Positions 18,414 to 28,149 of a DNA stretch of 64,000 nt are shown piece by piece. The notes below the pieces were generated by a model. It was not told the DNA's origin, did no database searches, and saw only the letters and a program-made list of their open reading frames with translations. Origin of the DNA: Parafrankia discariae. GTDB lineage: Bacteria; Actinomycetota; Actinomycetes; Frankiales; Frankiaceae. Each line of letters opens with the position of its first letter. The first letter of the stretch is position 1. The DNA is taken from positions 432,510-496,509 of the forward strand of contig NZ_KB891102.1 of the NCBI RefSeq assembly GCF_000373365.1, written 5' to 3'. The position numbers were made by a program, and so were the translations under genes.

Positions 18414-19670
18414 TCACGACCCGGTGGAGTTCCCCGGCGCCATGGGGTCCCCCGGCGACGCGGGCGCCGGCGTGGGTGCGGGTGCGGGCGCGGGCCGTGG
18501 GGTCCGGCCCCGGCGGCGGGCGATCCGGACGGCACCGTAGGCGACCGCGGCGATCAGGCCCACCAGTGCCAGCGGACCTAGCAGGGCGATGATCTCCTCG
18601 ACTCCGCGGACGAACCGGTTCCAGGACGTGCGCGCGGCCGCGGCCAGCCCCGAGTCGTCGTCGTCCGGCGTGGGTACGGTGTCCGCTCCGTCCTCGACGA
18701 TCCGCACCGTCAGCGTCGCGAGGTCGCTGGCGTCGGCGAGGACCATCCGCTGGCCCTCGATCTGCTCGATCTGGATCTGCACACCGTCGATGGCCTGCTG
18801 CACCGACAGCGTCTCCCCCACCGTCGTGGCCTTGGCCAGCAACGTCGTGTAGGCGGTCCGGGAGGCCTCCAGGGCACGCTTGCGCGCCTCGAGATCGACG
18901 TACTCACCGGTCACGTCGCGCGAGGACATCGTCGACGCCGACACCGTGCCGATCCCGCTCAGACCGGACCGCAGCTCGTCGAACGACTCGCTGGGCACCC
19001 GCAGGGTCACGGTGGCGTACTGGCCCTCGTCGTCGGTGGTGGACGAGGTCCCGCCGACCTCGCTGGACTCGGTGTAGCCCGCCAGCCCACGCGCGGCCGC
19101 GGAGAGGTCCTGGACGGCCTTGTCCACGGCGCCGGCCGGCACGGACAGCGAGGCCGAGCCGTCGCGGACGATCCGTGGCTGGGCGCCGGCGGGCCGGGCG
19201 GGCTCGCCGCCGGTGCCGCGGGTAACGCCGGTACCCGCGGGCCCGCCCGGGACGGTCGACGGTGCCTCCGCGGCGATGCCGTCAGCCCGGGCCGCACCGG
19301 GCACCGGCGACGGCGCCGACACCGACGAGCTGGAGTCCGTCGGCCCACTCATCTCACCGGGAGTACCGGGCTCCGACGCCGGCAACGGGATGGCCGCCGT
19401 GTCCGTCGAGCTCCGACCGGAACCGTCCGTTCCGGCGGCGACGAAGCCCACCGCGAGGATCACGACGAGCAGCGCGCCCGCGCCGAGGATCAGCCGCCGG
19501 CGGCGGCGTGGGTCCGGCAGGGCGGGTAGCGCGGGCAGGAGGGCGGACCTGCGCCGCCGGATCGGCCCCGTCGTCGATGTCGTCCCGGCCGGTGTCGTCT
19601 TGGCCGGTGTCGTCTCGGTCGGTGTCGTCTCGGTCGGTATCGCTTCGGTCTGTTTCGTTCCGGTCGTCAT
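18414..19670 (-). CDS. DUF4349 membrane protein
   Basis: About 418 residues from the ATG at 19670, after GGAGGGG. A Thr-rich N-terminal cytoplasmic region of short repeats (TETTPTETTPAKTTPAG) is followed by one membrane helix (LILGAGALLVVILAVGFVAA). Next come a long Ser/Pro linker and the DUF4349 domain: GSASLSVPAGAVDKAVQDLS, VTLRVPSESFDELRSGL, VTGEYVDLEARKRALEASRT, and the coiled coil ending QAIDGVQIQIEQIEGQ. A second helix (IIALLGPLALVGLIAAVAYG) ends near the C-terminus. The domain faces the outside. Function is not established for the family. Confidence 0.88.
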   Translation of the reverse strand: MTTGTKQTEAIPTETTPTETTPAKTTPAGTTSTTGPIRRRRSALLPALPALPDPRRRRRLILGAGALLVVILAVGFVAAGTDGSGRSSTDTAAIPLPASEPGTPGEMSGPTDSSSSVSAPSPVPGAARADGIAAEAPSTVPGGPAGTGVTRGTGGEPARPAGAQPRIVRDGSASLSVPAGAVDKAVQDLSAAARGLAGYTESSEVGGTSSTTDDEGQYATVTLRVPSESFDELRSGLSGIGTVSASTMSSRDVTGEYVDLEARKRALEASRTAYTTLLAKATTVGETLSVQQAIDGVQIQIEQIEGQRMVLADASDLATLTVRIVEDGADTVPTPDDDDSGLAAAARTSWNRFVRGVEEIIALLGPLALVGLIAAVAYGAVRIARRRGRTPRPAPAPAPTPAPASPGDPMAPGNSTGS

Positions 19671-19912
19671 GGCGGCACCCCTCCGTCCGGCCCGCGCGGT
19701 CACCCGCGCGGGCGGCGGCGGTCACACCACGCGCCCGCCGTCGAGGGATTGGACGCAGCGCCCCAACGATCGGTTCACCCCGGAAGTACCGAACATCCCA
19801 CAAGCGAGTTGTGTCAGCCGATCTATGCGCTCGGGGGACGACTCGTATCCGCCCACCGCCGAACAACGCGACCCGCCAGCCCGCCCGTCGGCGACTCGCC
19901 GGCCTGCGCTAC

Positions 19913-21343
19913 TCAGGTGGGCAGCAGCCGCTCGATGAAGTGCTGGAGCTGCTCGACGTTGCGGCACTCGACCATCTCGTCGACGAGGTCGGCGTAGGCG
20001 GTGGTGGCCGAGTCGCCGGACCCCCAGTAGCTGCGCGGCTCCGGGTTCAGCCAGTAGGAGTGCCTGGCCTGCCCGCACAGCCGGCGGAACACCGCGGCCG
20101 AGGTGGCCCGGTAGTTGTTGCGGGCGTCCCCCAGTACGAGCAGGGAGGTCCGCGGGCCGACGGCGTCCGGGTACTTCTCGGCGAAGACCTCGATCGCGTG
20201 GCCGTAGTCGCTGTGGCCGTCGAACCAGACCAGGTCGGCCTCGGAGGCGATCCGGGCCATCATGTCGCCCAGCTCCAGCCCGCGCAGGAAGCGGGTGACC
20301 TCGTCGGTGGTGTCGATGAACGCGAACGCGCGGACCTTGGAGAACTGCTCGCGCAGCGCGTGGGTGAGCATGAGGGTGAAGTGCGCGAAGGAGGACACCG
20401 ATCCGGACACGTCGCACAGCACGACCAGCTCGGGCTTGTGCGGCTTGTGCGGCCGGTGCTTGGTCTCCAGCGGCACGCCACCGGTCGCCAGCGACGCCCG
20501 GACGGTACGCCGGAAGTCGAGCCGCCCGGACCGGCCGAGCCGGCGACGGGCCGTCAGCCTGGTCGCCAGCCGGCGGGCGAGCGGATACACCTGGCGGCGC
20601 AGCTCGACCAGATCACGCTGGGAGGCGCGCAGGAAGTCGACCTGGTCGGCGAGCGGCTTCACCGCGGTCCGCTCGACGGCCTCGAGGCCGCGCTCCTCGG
20701 CCATCCGCCGGCGGACCTCGGAGGAGATCATCTCCTCGAACGCCCGGATCCGGTCGGCGATCGTCTGCCGCGCGATCCGCTCCTCGAGACCGCCGCGGTC
20801 GTCGTCGCCGAGCATCGCGGCGAGCAGGTCCGCGATCAGCGTCTCCGGGGACATCGCCCGCAGCACCCGGTAGATGAAGTAGCTGCGCTGCCCCGGACCG
20901 TTCTGCGCCGCGCCGAAGGCGCTGACCGAACGGCGGGCCAGGTCACGCAGCTTCTCGTCGTCGCCGTCGAGCAGCGCGTCGCGGAGCTGGTCACGCATGG
21001 CCCGGCGCAGCGCCTCGACCTCCTGCGGGGTCAGCTCGGACGGGTCGCCGTCCCGCTGCTCCCCCGGCCGCCGCTGCTCCCCGGCGGGGCCGCCCTCCTC
21101 GGGCAGCACGACACCGTCGCCGATCCGCGGCGGGAAGTACAGGTCGAACAGCGAGTCGAAGGCGCCGCGGTACAGCGGGCGCTTGCACATCGTCGCGGCG
21201 AACGCGGCCCGCAGGGCATCCCGGTCGGCCCAGCCGAGGGCACCGACCGCCCGCGCGGCGTCCACCGTCTCGGCGCTGCTCACCGGGACGCTGGCGCGGC
21301 GCAGCGCGGCGGTGAACTCGACGGTGCGGTCGAGCAGGTTCAT
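19913..21343 (-). CDS. VWA-domain protein (CoxE-like), partner of MoxR ATPase
   Basis: 476 residues. The N-terminal part is helical and charged. The C-terminal 190 residues are a von Willebrand A domain with its metal site: ELVVLCDVSGSVSSFAH (DxSxS), the Thr in IDTTDEVT, and the Asp in LLVLGDARNNYR. With the adjacent MoxR ATPase, 52 bases upstream on the same strand, it forms the common ATPase/VWA pair. Such pairs insert cofactors or remodel partner proteins, as in CoxD/CoxE. No CO dehydrogenase or methanol dehydrogenase genes are in view, so the client is unknown. Confidence 0.88.
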   Translation of the reverse strand: MNLLDRTVEFTAALRRASVPVSSAETVDAARAVGALGWADRDALRAAFAATMCKRPLYRGAFDSLFDLYFPPRIGDGVVLPEEGGPAGEQRRPGEQRDGDPSELTPQEVEALRRAMRDQLRDALLDGDDEKLRDLARRSVSAFGAAQNGPGQRSYFIYRVLRAMSPETLIADLLAAMLGDDDRGGLEERIARQTIADRIRAFEEMISSEVRRRMAEERGLEAVERTAVKPLADQVDFLRASQRDLVELRRQVYPLARRLATRLTARRRLGRSGRLDFRRTVRASLATGGVPLETKHRPHKPHKPELVVLCDVSGSVSSFAHFTLMLTHALREQFSKVRAFAFIDTTDEVTRFLRGLELGDMMARIASEADLVWFDGHSDYGHAIEVFAEKYPDAVGPRTSLLVLGDARNNYRATSAAVFRRLCGQARHSYWLNPEPRSYWGSGDSATTAYADLVDEMVECRNVEQLQHFIERLLPT

Positions 21344-21354
21344 CTGGACCTCCC

Positions 21355-21399
21355 GGTCCTGGGTCAGTCCGGTCCTGGGTCAGTCCGGTCCCGCGTCAG
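21355..21399. repeat. 16-bp tandem repeat between MoxR and VWA genes
   Basis: The unit GGTCCTGGGTCAGTCC occurs twice in tandem (21355-21370 and 21371-21386), followed by a partial degenerate third copy that runs into the MoxR stop codon. It occupies nearly the whole spacer ahead of the VWA start and so may affect coupling of the two genes. Confidence 0.7.
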
Positions 21400-22304
21400 T
21401 TGGCGCCGAGCTTGAGCTGGCTGATGGCGCGGGCCTGGTCGCTGGCGTGCTTGAGGACCACGCCGAGGGTGGAGGTGACGGCGGCGTCGTCCATGGTGTC
21501 GAAACCCAGGGCGAGGACGGTCTGGCCCCAGTCGATCGTCTCCGCGATCGACGGCGCCTTCTTGAGCTCCATCGCCCGCAGCGCGCGCACGATCCGCACC
21601 AGCGACTCGGCCATCTTCTCCGGCAGCTCGGGCACCCGGGCGAGGACGATCTCCTTCTCCCGGGCGGCCGAGGGGTAGTCCAGGTTCAGGTACAGGCAGC
21701 GGCGCTTGAGCGCCTCCGACAGCTCCCGGGTGGCGTTCGAGGTGAGGATGACGAACGGCCGGCGGGTCGCCTTCAGCGTGCCCAGCTCGGGGATGGTGAC
21801 CTGGAAGTCGGAGAGCACCTCCAGCAGCAGGCCCTCCACCTCGACGTCGGCCTTGTCCGTCTCGTCGATGAGCAGGACGGTCGGGTCGTCCCGCCGGATC
21901 GCGGTGAGCAGCGGCCGGGAGAGGAGGAACTCCTCGCTGAAGATGTCGTCGTGGGTCTGCTGCCAGCTGGCGGTGCCGGCGTCCCCCGCGGCCTCGCCCG
22001 AGACGTTGGAGGCCGCCTGGATGCGCAGCAACTGCTTCTTGTAGTTCCACTCGTAGAGCGCGCGGGCCTCGTCCAGGCCCTCGTAGCACTGGAGCCTGAT
22101 CAGCTCGGCGCTGACCGCGCTGGCCAGCGACTTGGCGAGCTCGGTCTTGCCGACACCGGCCGGCCCCTCGACGAGCAGCGGCTTGCCCAGCCGGTCGGCG
22201 AGGAAGACCGTGGTGGCGATCGCCTCATCGGCGAGGTAGCCCGTCTCCCGGAGCCGTTCCCGGACATCAGCGACGTCTGCGAACGCGTATCCCTGCAACG
22301 ACAT
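21396..22304 (-). CDS. MoxR-family AAA ATPase
   Basis: About 302 residues from the ATG at 22304, with GGAAGG upstream; a GTG seven codons earlier is possible. Walker A is LVEGPAGVGKTELAKSL, Walker B is TVLLIDETDKAD, sensor 1 is FVILTSNATREL, and the arginine-finger region is ALKRRCLYLNLDYP. YEGLDEARALYEWNYKKQLL and the insert with DIFSEEFLLSRPLL are typical of the MoxR/CoxD branch. It should work with the VWA protein downstream as a chaperone-like activating pair. Confidence 0.92.
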   Translation of the reverse strand: MSLQGYAFADVADVRERLRETGYLADEAIATTVFLADRLGKPLLVEGPAGVGKTELAKSLASAVSAELIRLQCYEGLDEARALYEWNYKKQLLRIQAASNVSGEAAGDAGTASWQQTHDDIFSEEFLLSRPLLTAIRRDDPTVLLIDETDKADVEVEGLLLEVLSDFQVTIPELGTLKATRRPFVILTSNATRELSEALKRRCLYLNLDYPSAAREKEIVLARVPELPEKMAESLVRIVRALRAMELKKAPSIAETIDWGQTVLALGFDTMDDAAVTSTLGVVLKHASDQARAISQLKLGAN

Positions 22305-22474
22305 GGCCACCTTCCGGTCCAGCACCTAGCACTACCACGGTCCATAGTGCCAGTGGTTGGCAGCACATGACGGATTGACGAGGGATGACGGGCTTCCGGA
22401 GTGCTCCGGAGTGCTCCCGGGAGGGCCGTTGCCGCCTCCGGAGAAGCCGTTCGCCACACCCGCGCGCCGCCCGG

Positions 22475-23731
22475 TCACACCAGGTGGCCGTCCCCGATGC
22501 CCACCCAGGTCGTCGAGGTCAGCTCGGGCAGCCCCATCGGCCCGCGGGCGTGCAGCTTCTGGGTGGAGATGCCGATCTCGGCGCCCATCCCGAACCGCTC
22601 GCCGTCGGTGAAACGGGTCGAGGCGTTCACCATCACCGCGGCGCTGTCGCAGGAGGCGACGAAGCGACGGCTCGCCGCCAGCGACCGGGTCACGATCGCC
22701 TCGGTGTGGCCGCTGCTCCAACGCCGGATGTGGTCGATCGCCTGGTCCAGCGAGTCGACGACCCCCACCGCCATGTCGAGCGAGAGGTACTCGGTCGCCC
22801 AGTCCTCGTCGGTGACCGGCACCGCGGACGGGTCGACCGCGCGCACCGTCTCGTCGCCGTGCACGGTCACGCCCGCCTCGCGCAGCGCCGTCAGCACCCG
22901 GGGCAGGAACTCCGCGGCGATCCCGGCGTGCACGAGCAGGGTCTCGGCCGAGTTGCACACCGACACCTTCTGCGTCTTCGCGTTCACCGTGACGGCCAGC
23001 GCCGTGTCGAGGTCGGCGTCGGCGTCCACGTACACGTGGCAGTTGCCGACGCCGGTCTCGATGACCGGAATCGTCGACTCCTCGACGACCGCGCGGATCA
23101 GGCCGGCCCCGCCGCGCGGGATGAGGACGTCCACCAGGCCGCGCAGCCGCATGAGGTGCTTCACCGAGTCGTGGTCCGCCCCCGGGACGAGCTGCACGCC
23201 GTCGGCGGGCAGCCCCGCGGCCACCGCCGCCTCCCGCAGGACGTCCACCAGCACCCGGTTGGAGTTCAGCGCCGAGGCGCTGCCGCGCAGCAGCACCGCG
23301 TTGCCGCTCTTGAGGCACAGGCCGGCCGCGTCCACCGTGACGTTGGGCCGGGCCTCGTAGATGATCCCGATGACGCCGAGCGGCACCCGGACCTGGCGCA
23401 GCTCCAGCCCGTTGGGCAGCACCCGCCCGCGGACGACCTCACCGACCGGGTCCTCGAGCGCCGCGACCTGGCGCAGGCCGTCGGCCATCGCCTCGATCCG
23501 CTCCGGGGTCAGCGTCAGCCGGTCGACCAGCGCGGCGGAGGTGCCGGCGGCCCGCGCGGCGGCGGTGTCCAGGGCGTTCGCGGCGAGGATCTCGGCGGAC
23601 CGGTCGAGCAGCGCCGCGGCCATGCCCAGCAGCGCGGCGTCCTTCGCCGCCCGCGGCAGCGGGGCGAGCAGCCCGGCGGCCTGCCGGGCTCGGACCGCGC
23701 TGGCGCGGACGTCCTCCGCAGAGGTGTTCAT
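22475..23731 (-). CDS. proA: glutamate-5-semialdehyde dehydrogenase (gamma-glutamyl phosphate reductase)
   Basis: 418 residues, the usual length. Family landmarks are [20 protein letters not shown] at the front, [37 protein letters not shown], the catalytic Cys in [16 protein letters not shown], and [26 protein letters not shown] sequence near the end. It reduces gamma-glutamyl phosphate to the semialdehyde in proline synthesis. It lies about 170 bases downstream of proB on the same strand. Confidence 0.95.
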   Translation of the reverse strand: MNTSAEDVRASAVRARQAAGLLAPLPRAAKDAALLGMAAALLDRSAEILAANALDTAAARAAGTSAALVDRLTLTPERIEAMADGLRQVAALEDPVGEVVRGRVLPNGLELRQVRVPLGVIGIIYEARPNVTVDAAGLCLKSGNAVLLRGSASALNSNRVLVDVLREAAVAAGLPADGVQLVPGADHDSVKHLMRLRGLVDVLIPRGGAGLIRAVVEESTIPVIETGVGNCHVYVDADADLDTALAVTVNAKTQKVSVCNSAETLLVHAGIAAEFLPRVLTALREAGVTVHGDETVRAVDPSAVPVTDEDWATEYLSLDMAVGVVDSLDQAIDHIRRWSSGHTEAIVTRSLAASRRFVASCDSAAVMVNASTRFTDGERFGMGAEIGISTQKLHARGPMGLPELTSTTWVGIGDGHLV

Positions 23732-23900
23732 GACCGGCTTCCTCCCGACTGTCCGCGACGGCCGGCGCGGACACGGGCCCGGCGTCGACGGCGCGCCGCT
23801 GTGCGCCGTTCCCTGAGGCTACCGGCGTCGGGTCAGCGACGGGTGAGGAGCGGCACAGCGGGTCCGGCAGGCGGGTCCGGCCCCGGGCGGGCACGGCCGG

Positions 23901-25016
23901 TCAGCGGCGGGTGAGCAGCAGGACCAGGTCGTCGCGGTGGACGACCTCGCGCTCGTAGGACGGGCCCCGCTCGGCCGCCAGCTCCATCGTCGAGCGGCCG
24001 AGCATGCCCGGCAGCTCGCCGGAGTCGAACTCGACCAGGCCGCGCGCCACCGGACGGCCCCGCGGGTCGACCAGGTCGACCGGATCGCCGGCGGAGAAGT
24101 CCCCCTCGACCTTGGTGACGCCGGCCGGCAGCAGCGAGGCCCGCCGGTCCACCACCGCGGCGACCGCGCCCTCGTCGAGGTGCAGCCGGCCCTCGGGGGC
24201 GGTGGCGTGGGCGAGCCAGAGCAGCCGGGACGCCCGGCGTGGGCCCGTCGGGTGGAACACCGTCCCGACCTCGTCGCCCGCCAGCGCGGCGGCCGCGTGG
24301 GCGGCCGAGGTCACGATCGTGCTCACTCCGCCGGACGCCGCCATCCGCGCGGCGTCGATCTTCGTCGCCATGCCGCCGACACCGACACCGGCGGTGCCGG
24401 TGCCACGGGCGGTCAGGCCGTCGAGGTCGGCGTCCGAGTGGACCTCACGCACCATGCTCGCCGGGCCCAGCCGCGGGTTCGACTCGTACACGCCGTCGAC
24501 GTCGGAGAGCAGGACCAGCAGATCCGCGGAGACCAGGTGGGAGACGATCGCGGCGAGCCGGTCGTTGTCACCGAACCGGATCTCCTGGGTGGCGACCGCG
24601 TCGTTCTCGTTCACGATCGGCACGACGCCGAGGGCCAGCAGCCGCTCCAGGGTCGTGCGCGCGTTGCGGTAGTGCGTCCGCCGGATCACGTCGGTGGCGG
24701 TGAGCAGGACCTGGCCGACCCGGTGCCCGGCGCGGCCGAACGCGTCGGCGTAGCAGTGCACGAGTGAGCTCTGGCCGACGCTCGCCGCCGCCTGCAGGGT
24801 CGCCAGGTCACGCGGCCGCCTGGTCAGCCCGAGCGGGGCGAGACCGGCCGCGATCGCGCCCGACGACACCAGCACCAGGCCGCCGGCCCGGCCGGCGACG
24901 GCCGCCACCAGCGCCTCGACCCGGTCGGTGTCGAGCCCACCGGCCGCCGTGGTCAGCGACGACGAGCCGACCTTGACGACGACCCGGCTCGCCTCGGTGA
25001 CGAAGGAACGGACCAC
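23901..25016 (-). CDS. proB: glutamate 5-kinase with PUA domain
   Basis: 371 residues, GTG start at 25016 only three bases after the obg stop, which implies co-translation. The amino-acid kinase domain reads RVVVKVGSSSL, VLVSSGAIAAG, PIVNENDAVATQEIRFGDND and GMATKIDAARMAASGGV. A PUA domain follows from about residue 285 (ASLLPAGVTKVEGDFSAGDP). It makes gamma-glutamyl phosphate, the first step of proline synthesis. Confidence 0.95.
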   Translation of the reverse strand: MVRSFVTEASRVVVKVGSSSLTTAAGGLDTDRVEALVAAVAGRAGGLVLVSSGAIAAGLAPLGLTRRPRDLATLQAAASVGQSSLVHCYADAFGRAGHRVGQVLLTATDVIRRTHYRNARTTLERLLALGVVPIVNENDAVATQEIRFGDNDRLAAIVSHLVSADLLVLLSDVDGVYESNPRLGPASMVREVHSDADLDGLTARGTGTAGVGVGGMATKIDAARMAASGGVSTIVTSAAHAAAALAGDEVGTVFHPTGPRRASRLLWLAHATAPEGRLHLDEGAVAAVVDRRASLLPAGVTKVEGDFSAGDPVDLVDPRGRPVARGLVEFDSGELPGMLGRSTMELAAERGPSYEREVVHRDDLVLLLTRR

Positions 25017-25019
25017 GGC

Positions 25020-26669
25020 CTAGCCACGCCCGCTGTCGGCGTCACCACCGAAGCCGCTGCTGTCGTCGAAACCGCCGTCGGCGTCGAAACCGGCGCCCGC
25101 GCCGAAGCCGGCGCTGTCACCGTCACCGAAATCGTCGGCGGGGTCGTTCAGGGCCGTCCGCTGCGCCCGGGTCAGCCGCTTGGACGTCCGCAGTCGCAGG
25201 TCGGTGCCCCGCGGGCCGAGCGGGAGGTCGGAGACCACCGCGCCACCGCGCGCGCCGGCCCGGGTGCCCCCGGAGCCGCCGACCGTGGCGATCGTGACGG
25301 CGGTGCCGGCGGTGCCGAAACCGGCGTCACCGTAGCCGTCGCCGTCCCCGCCACCGGCTGCGAGCAGCGCCTCCCGGCCGGACAGCGTCGGCTCCCAGTC
25401 GAAGGTGACGGCACCGATCGTGACCGCGACCCCGGGGAAGGCACCCCGCTTCGCGAGCTCCTTCTCGACACCCAGCCGGGCCAGCCGGTCGGCCAGGTAG
25501 CCGATGGCCTCCTCGTTGCTGAAGTCGGTCTGGCGCACCCAGCGCAGCGGCTTGGTCCCGCCGACGACGAAGCCGTCGCCCTCGGCCCGCACCGTGAAGT
25601 CCGGCTCGTCCACCGCCCGCGGGCGCAGCACGATCCGGGTCGCGGCCGGGCTGGGCGCGGCGGCGCGCAGGCTGGCGACGAGCTCGGCGAGCTCGAGCGC
25701 GAGCCCGCGCACCCCGTGCCGGCTCGCCGTGCTGATCTGGTGCACGGTGAGACCGCGGGCCCGCAGATCAGGGGTGACCAGCTCGGCGAGCTCGGCCGCG
25801 TCCGGGACGTCGACCTTGTTCAGCACCACGAGTCGCGGCCGGTCCGACAGGTCGGTCGTGTAGGCGGCGAGCTCCGCCTCGATCACGTCGAGGTCGGTGA
25901 GCGGATCGCGACCGGGCTCGAGAGTGGCGCAGTCGAGCACGTGGACGATCAGCGAGCACCGCTCGATGTGCCGCAGGAACTCCAGGCCCAGACCCCGGCC
26001 CTGGCTGGCCCCCGGGATCAGCCCGGGGACGTCCGCCACCGTGAACGGGCGATGGTCACCGGCCTGGACGACACCCAGGTTCGGGACCAGGGTGGTGAAC
26101 GGATAGTCGGCGATCTTGGGGCGGGCGGCGCTGAGCACCGAGACCAGCGAGGACTTGCCCGCGCTCGGGAAACCCACGAGCGCGACGTCGGCCACGCTCT
26201 TGAGCTCGAGGACGGCGTCGAGCCCCTCACCGGGCTCCCCCAGCTCGGCGAAGCCGGGCGCCTTACGGCGGGACGAGGCCAGCGTGGCGTTACCCCGCCC
26301 GCCGCGACCGCCGTGGGCCAGGACGTAGGTGCTCCCCGCCCCGACCAGGTCGACGATCTGCTCGCCGTCGGGCGAGAGCACGACGGTACCGTCCGGCACC
26401 GACAGGACCAGGTCGTCACCGTCCGCGCCGTGCCGGTTGGAGCCCTGGCCCGGACGACCGCCGCCGGCCCGCTGATGCGGGTGGAAGTGGAAGTCGAGCA
26501 GGGTCGTCACGCCACTGTCGACGCGCAGCACCACGTTGCCGCCGCGGCCGCCGTTACCGCCGTCCGGCCCGCCCAGCGGTTTGAACTTCTCGCGGTGGAT
26601 CGAGCAGCAGCCGTGCCCGCCGTCGCCGGCGGCGGCGTGCAGAACCACCCGGTCGACGAACGTCGGCAT
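25020..26669 (-). CDS. obg: Obg/CgtA GTPase with long C-terminal extension
   Basis: 549 residues. The N-terminal glycine-rich Obg fold ([35 protein letters not shown]) is followed by the GTPase domain: G1 [11 protein letters not shown]2 [10 protein letters not shown]3 DVPGLI, G4 NKVD. An OCT domain ([16 protein letters not shown] to GAVTFDWEP) ends near residue 430. About 110 extra residues follow, rich in Gly, Asp and Ala, with [22 protein letters not shown] repeats. Obg controls 50S assembly and stress responses. The start has GGAGAGG upstream. The extension is not part of the core family. Confidence 0.95.
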   Translation of the reverse strand: MPTFVDRVVLHAAAGDGGHGCCSIHREKFKPLGGPDGGNGGRGGNVVLRVDSGVTTLLDFHFHPHQRAGGGRPGQGSNRHGADGDDLVLSVPDGTVVLSPDGEQIVDLVGAGSTYVLAHGGRGGRGNATLASSRRKAPGFAELGEPGEGLDAVLELKSVADVALVGFPSAGKSSLVSVLSAARPKIADYPFTTLVPNLGVVQAGDHRPFTVADVPGLIPGASQGRGLGLEFLRHIERCSLIVHVLDCATLEPGRDPLTDLDVIEAELAAYTTDLSDRPRLVVLNKVDVPDAAELAELVTPDLRARGLTVHQISTASRHGVRGLALELAELVASLRAAAPSPAATRIVLRPRAVDEPDFTVRAEGDGFVVGGTKPLRWVRQTDFSNEEAIGYLADRLARLGVEKELAKRGAFPGVAVTIGAVTFDWEPTLSGREALLAAGGGDGDGYGDAGFGTAGTAVTIATVGGSGGTRAGARGGAVVSDLPLGPRGTDLRLRTSKRLTRAQRTALNDPADDFGDGDSAGFGAGAGFDADGGFDDSSGFGGDADSGRG

Positions 26670-26727
26670 GATCTGCCACCTCTCCTAACTCCGCGGTTGA
26701 CCGCGGTCTGACGTCTGACACACAAGA

Positions 26728-26771
26728 GCGCCGCGCTGGCCACACCGGAGGGGCTGTGGCTCGCGCGGCGC
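26728..26771 (-). terminator. hairpin between rpmA and obg
   Basis: A 17-base-pair stem with one mismatch and one G-T pair (arms 26728-26744 and 26755-26771) and a ten-base loop. It separates the rplU-rpmA ribosomal operon from the obg-proB-proA run on the same strand. There is no U-tract. Confidence 0.6.
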
Positions 26772-26874
26772 CCTGTGAACGACTACGACCCGGGCGACGA
26801 CCGCCCACCGGCCCCCGGCGTCAGCGCGCCGCAGTTCTGGCGGGTCTGGCGGACGCCGGACCACTCTGGGCCGG

Positions 26875-27162
26875 TCAGGCCGGTACGGCGGCCTTCTCGG
26901 CGCGCTCGGTATCGGCCGAGACGATGTTCACGACCCGGCGGCCCCGCTTGCGGCCGAACTCGACGTGACCCGGGGCCAGCGCGAACAAGGTGTCGTCCTT
27001 GCCGCGGCCGACCAGGTCACCCGGGTGGAAGTGGGTGCCCCGCTGCCGGACGATGATCTCGCCGGCCTTGACCAGCTGGCCACCGAAACGCTTCACGCCG
27101 AGCCGCTGGGCGTTGGAGTCACGGCCGTTGCGCGAGGAGCTCGCGCCCTTCTTGTGCGCCAT
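26875..27162 (-). CDS. rpmA: 50S ribosomal protein L27
   Basis: 95 residues. The N-terminus [20 protein letters not shown] is the conserved L27 tail that reaches the peptidyl-transferase centre, with no cleavable leader. [20 protein letters not shown] and the [16 protein letters not shown] ending complete the family pattern. Its start is four bases after the rplU stop. Confidence 0.97.
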   Translation of the reverse strand: MAHKKGASSSRNGRDSNAQRLGVKRFGGQLVKAGEIIVRQRGTHFHPGDLVGRGKDDTLFALAPGHVEFGRKRGRRVVNIVSADTERAEKAAVPA

Positions 27163-27166
27163 CTCG

Positions 27167-27484
27167 TCAGGCCTTCCCCGTCTCGATCCCGGTCACCTTC
27201 AGGCGCGTGTACTTCTGGCGATGGCCCTGACGCTTGTGGTAGCCGGTCTTGTTCTTGAACTTGTGGATCCGGATCTTCGGACCCTTGACGACACCGACGA
27301 CCTCGGCGGTGACCGCGACGGACGCGAGAGCGTCAGCGTCGTGCGTGACCGACTCACCGTCGACAAGCAGCACCGCCGGAAGGTTCACGGCCGCGCCCGG
27401 CTCCCCGGGGACGAGTTCGACGTCGACGACATCGCCGACGGCGACCCTGTGCTGCTTGCCGCCGCTGGCAACGACCGCGTACAC
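27167..27484 (-). CDS. rplU: 50S ribosomal protein L21
   Basis: 105 residues beginning [20 protein letters not shown] and ending with the conserved [20 protein letters not shown]. It binds 23S rRNA and assembles near L20. It is first in the rplU-rpmA pair. The promoter must lie in the following 300 bases, where the composition is noticeably less GC-rich. Confidence 0.97.
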   Translation of the reverse strand: MYAVVASGGKQHRVAVGDVVDVELVPGEPGAAVNLPAVLLVDGESVTHDADALASVAVTAEVVGVVKGPKIRIHKFKNKTGYHKRQGHRQKYTRLKVTGIETGKA

Positions 27485-28149
27485 CAGATCTCCCTGCTGT
27501 TGGATCTCGCTTGGACCGCCTGGAGCGGCCCGTCAAGCCTGCCTCACGAGCGGGCGCCCTCGGCACGCGGCCTCGCCGCTGCGCCATCCGCGCCCGCGCC
27601 GGTAAGCCCGCACCCACGGCTCGCACCCAGCGGCCCGCATCCGCGCCCGCAGGTACGAACCCTGCCAGCACGGACGCACGCTCAGGACGCGCCTGTCTCG
27701 TGTCCGTCCACCTTACAGGTCATCCGGGCAAGGGTGAGACACGCCCACCCGGCACGACCGCCGACCGGCCACAGCGAAGATCGAAAAGAAGACGCAGCCC
27801 ACGGGAAATCAATGAAAGAACGACAGAAGAACATGGAAAAGCACACTGCGATGGAGACACGGGCGATAGGCGGGTTCCGAGAGGGTCATGTTGCCTATGA
27901 CCCGGACGGGCCATGGTGACGAACGAGTCTCGGGGAAAGCATGTGGGGTCCTCCAGCGCGGCGACGAGGGCCGTCCCCACCCGGACGGGTCGCCGACGGA
28001 GCACACCGACGGCGCCTGCCCTGGGGGGCACGCGAGGAGGCACGTGACCCCGCGTCACACGACGCCGCGCGACGTCCGCACCGCGGAACGAGCCGGGTCG
28101 GGGCGGCCCGAGTCGGGGCGGATCAGCGGATTCAGAGGGGGCGATCGGG
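27485..28149. promoter_or_regulatory. long leader/promoter region of rplU and of the plus-strand membrane gene
   Basis: 665 bases between divergent genes. About 27770-27860 is A-rich on the plus strand, uncommon here. A TAAGGT hexamer on the minus strand (near 27713-27718) is a possible -10 box for rplU, implying a leader of over 200 bases. In other bacteria such leaders can bind L21, but no recognised L21-leader fold was identified here. No coding frame is convincing. Confidence 0.35.

Noticed and set aside
19730..19912. Possible small gene between DUF4349 and VWA genes
   Set aside because: Only short frames with no ribosome site or conserved-looking sequence; treated as spacer with the DUF4349 promoter.
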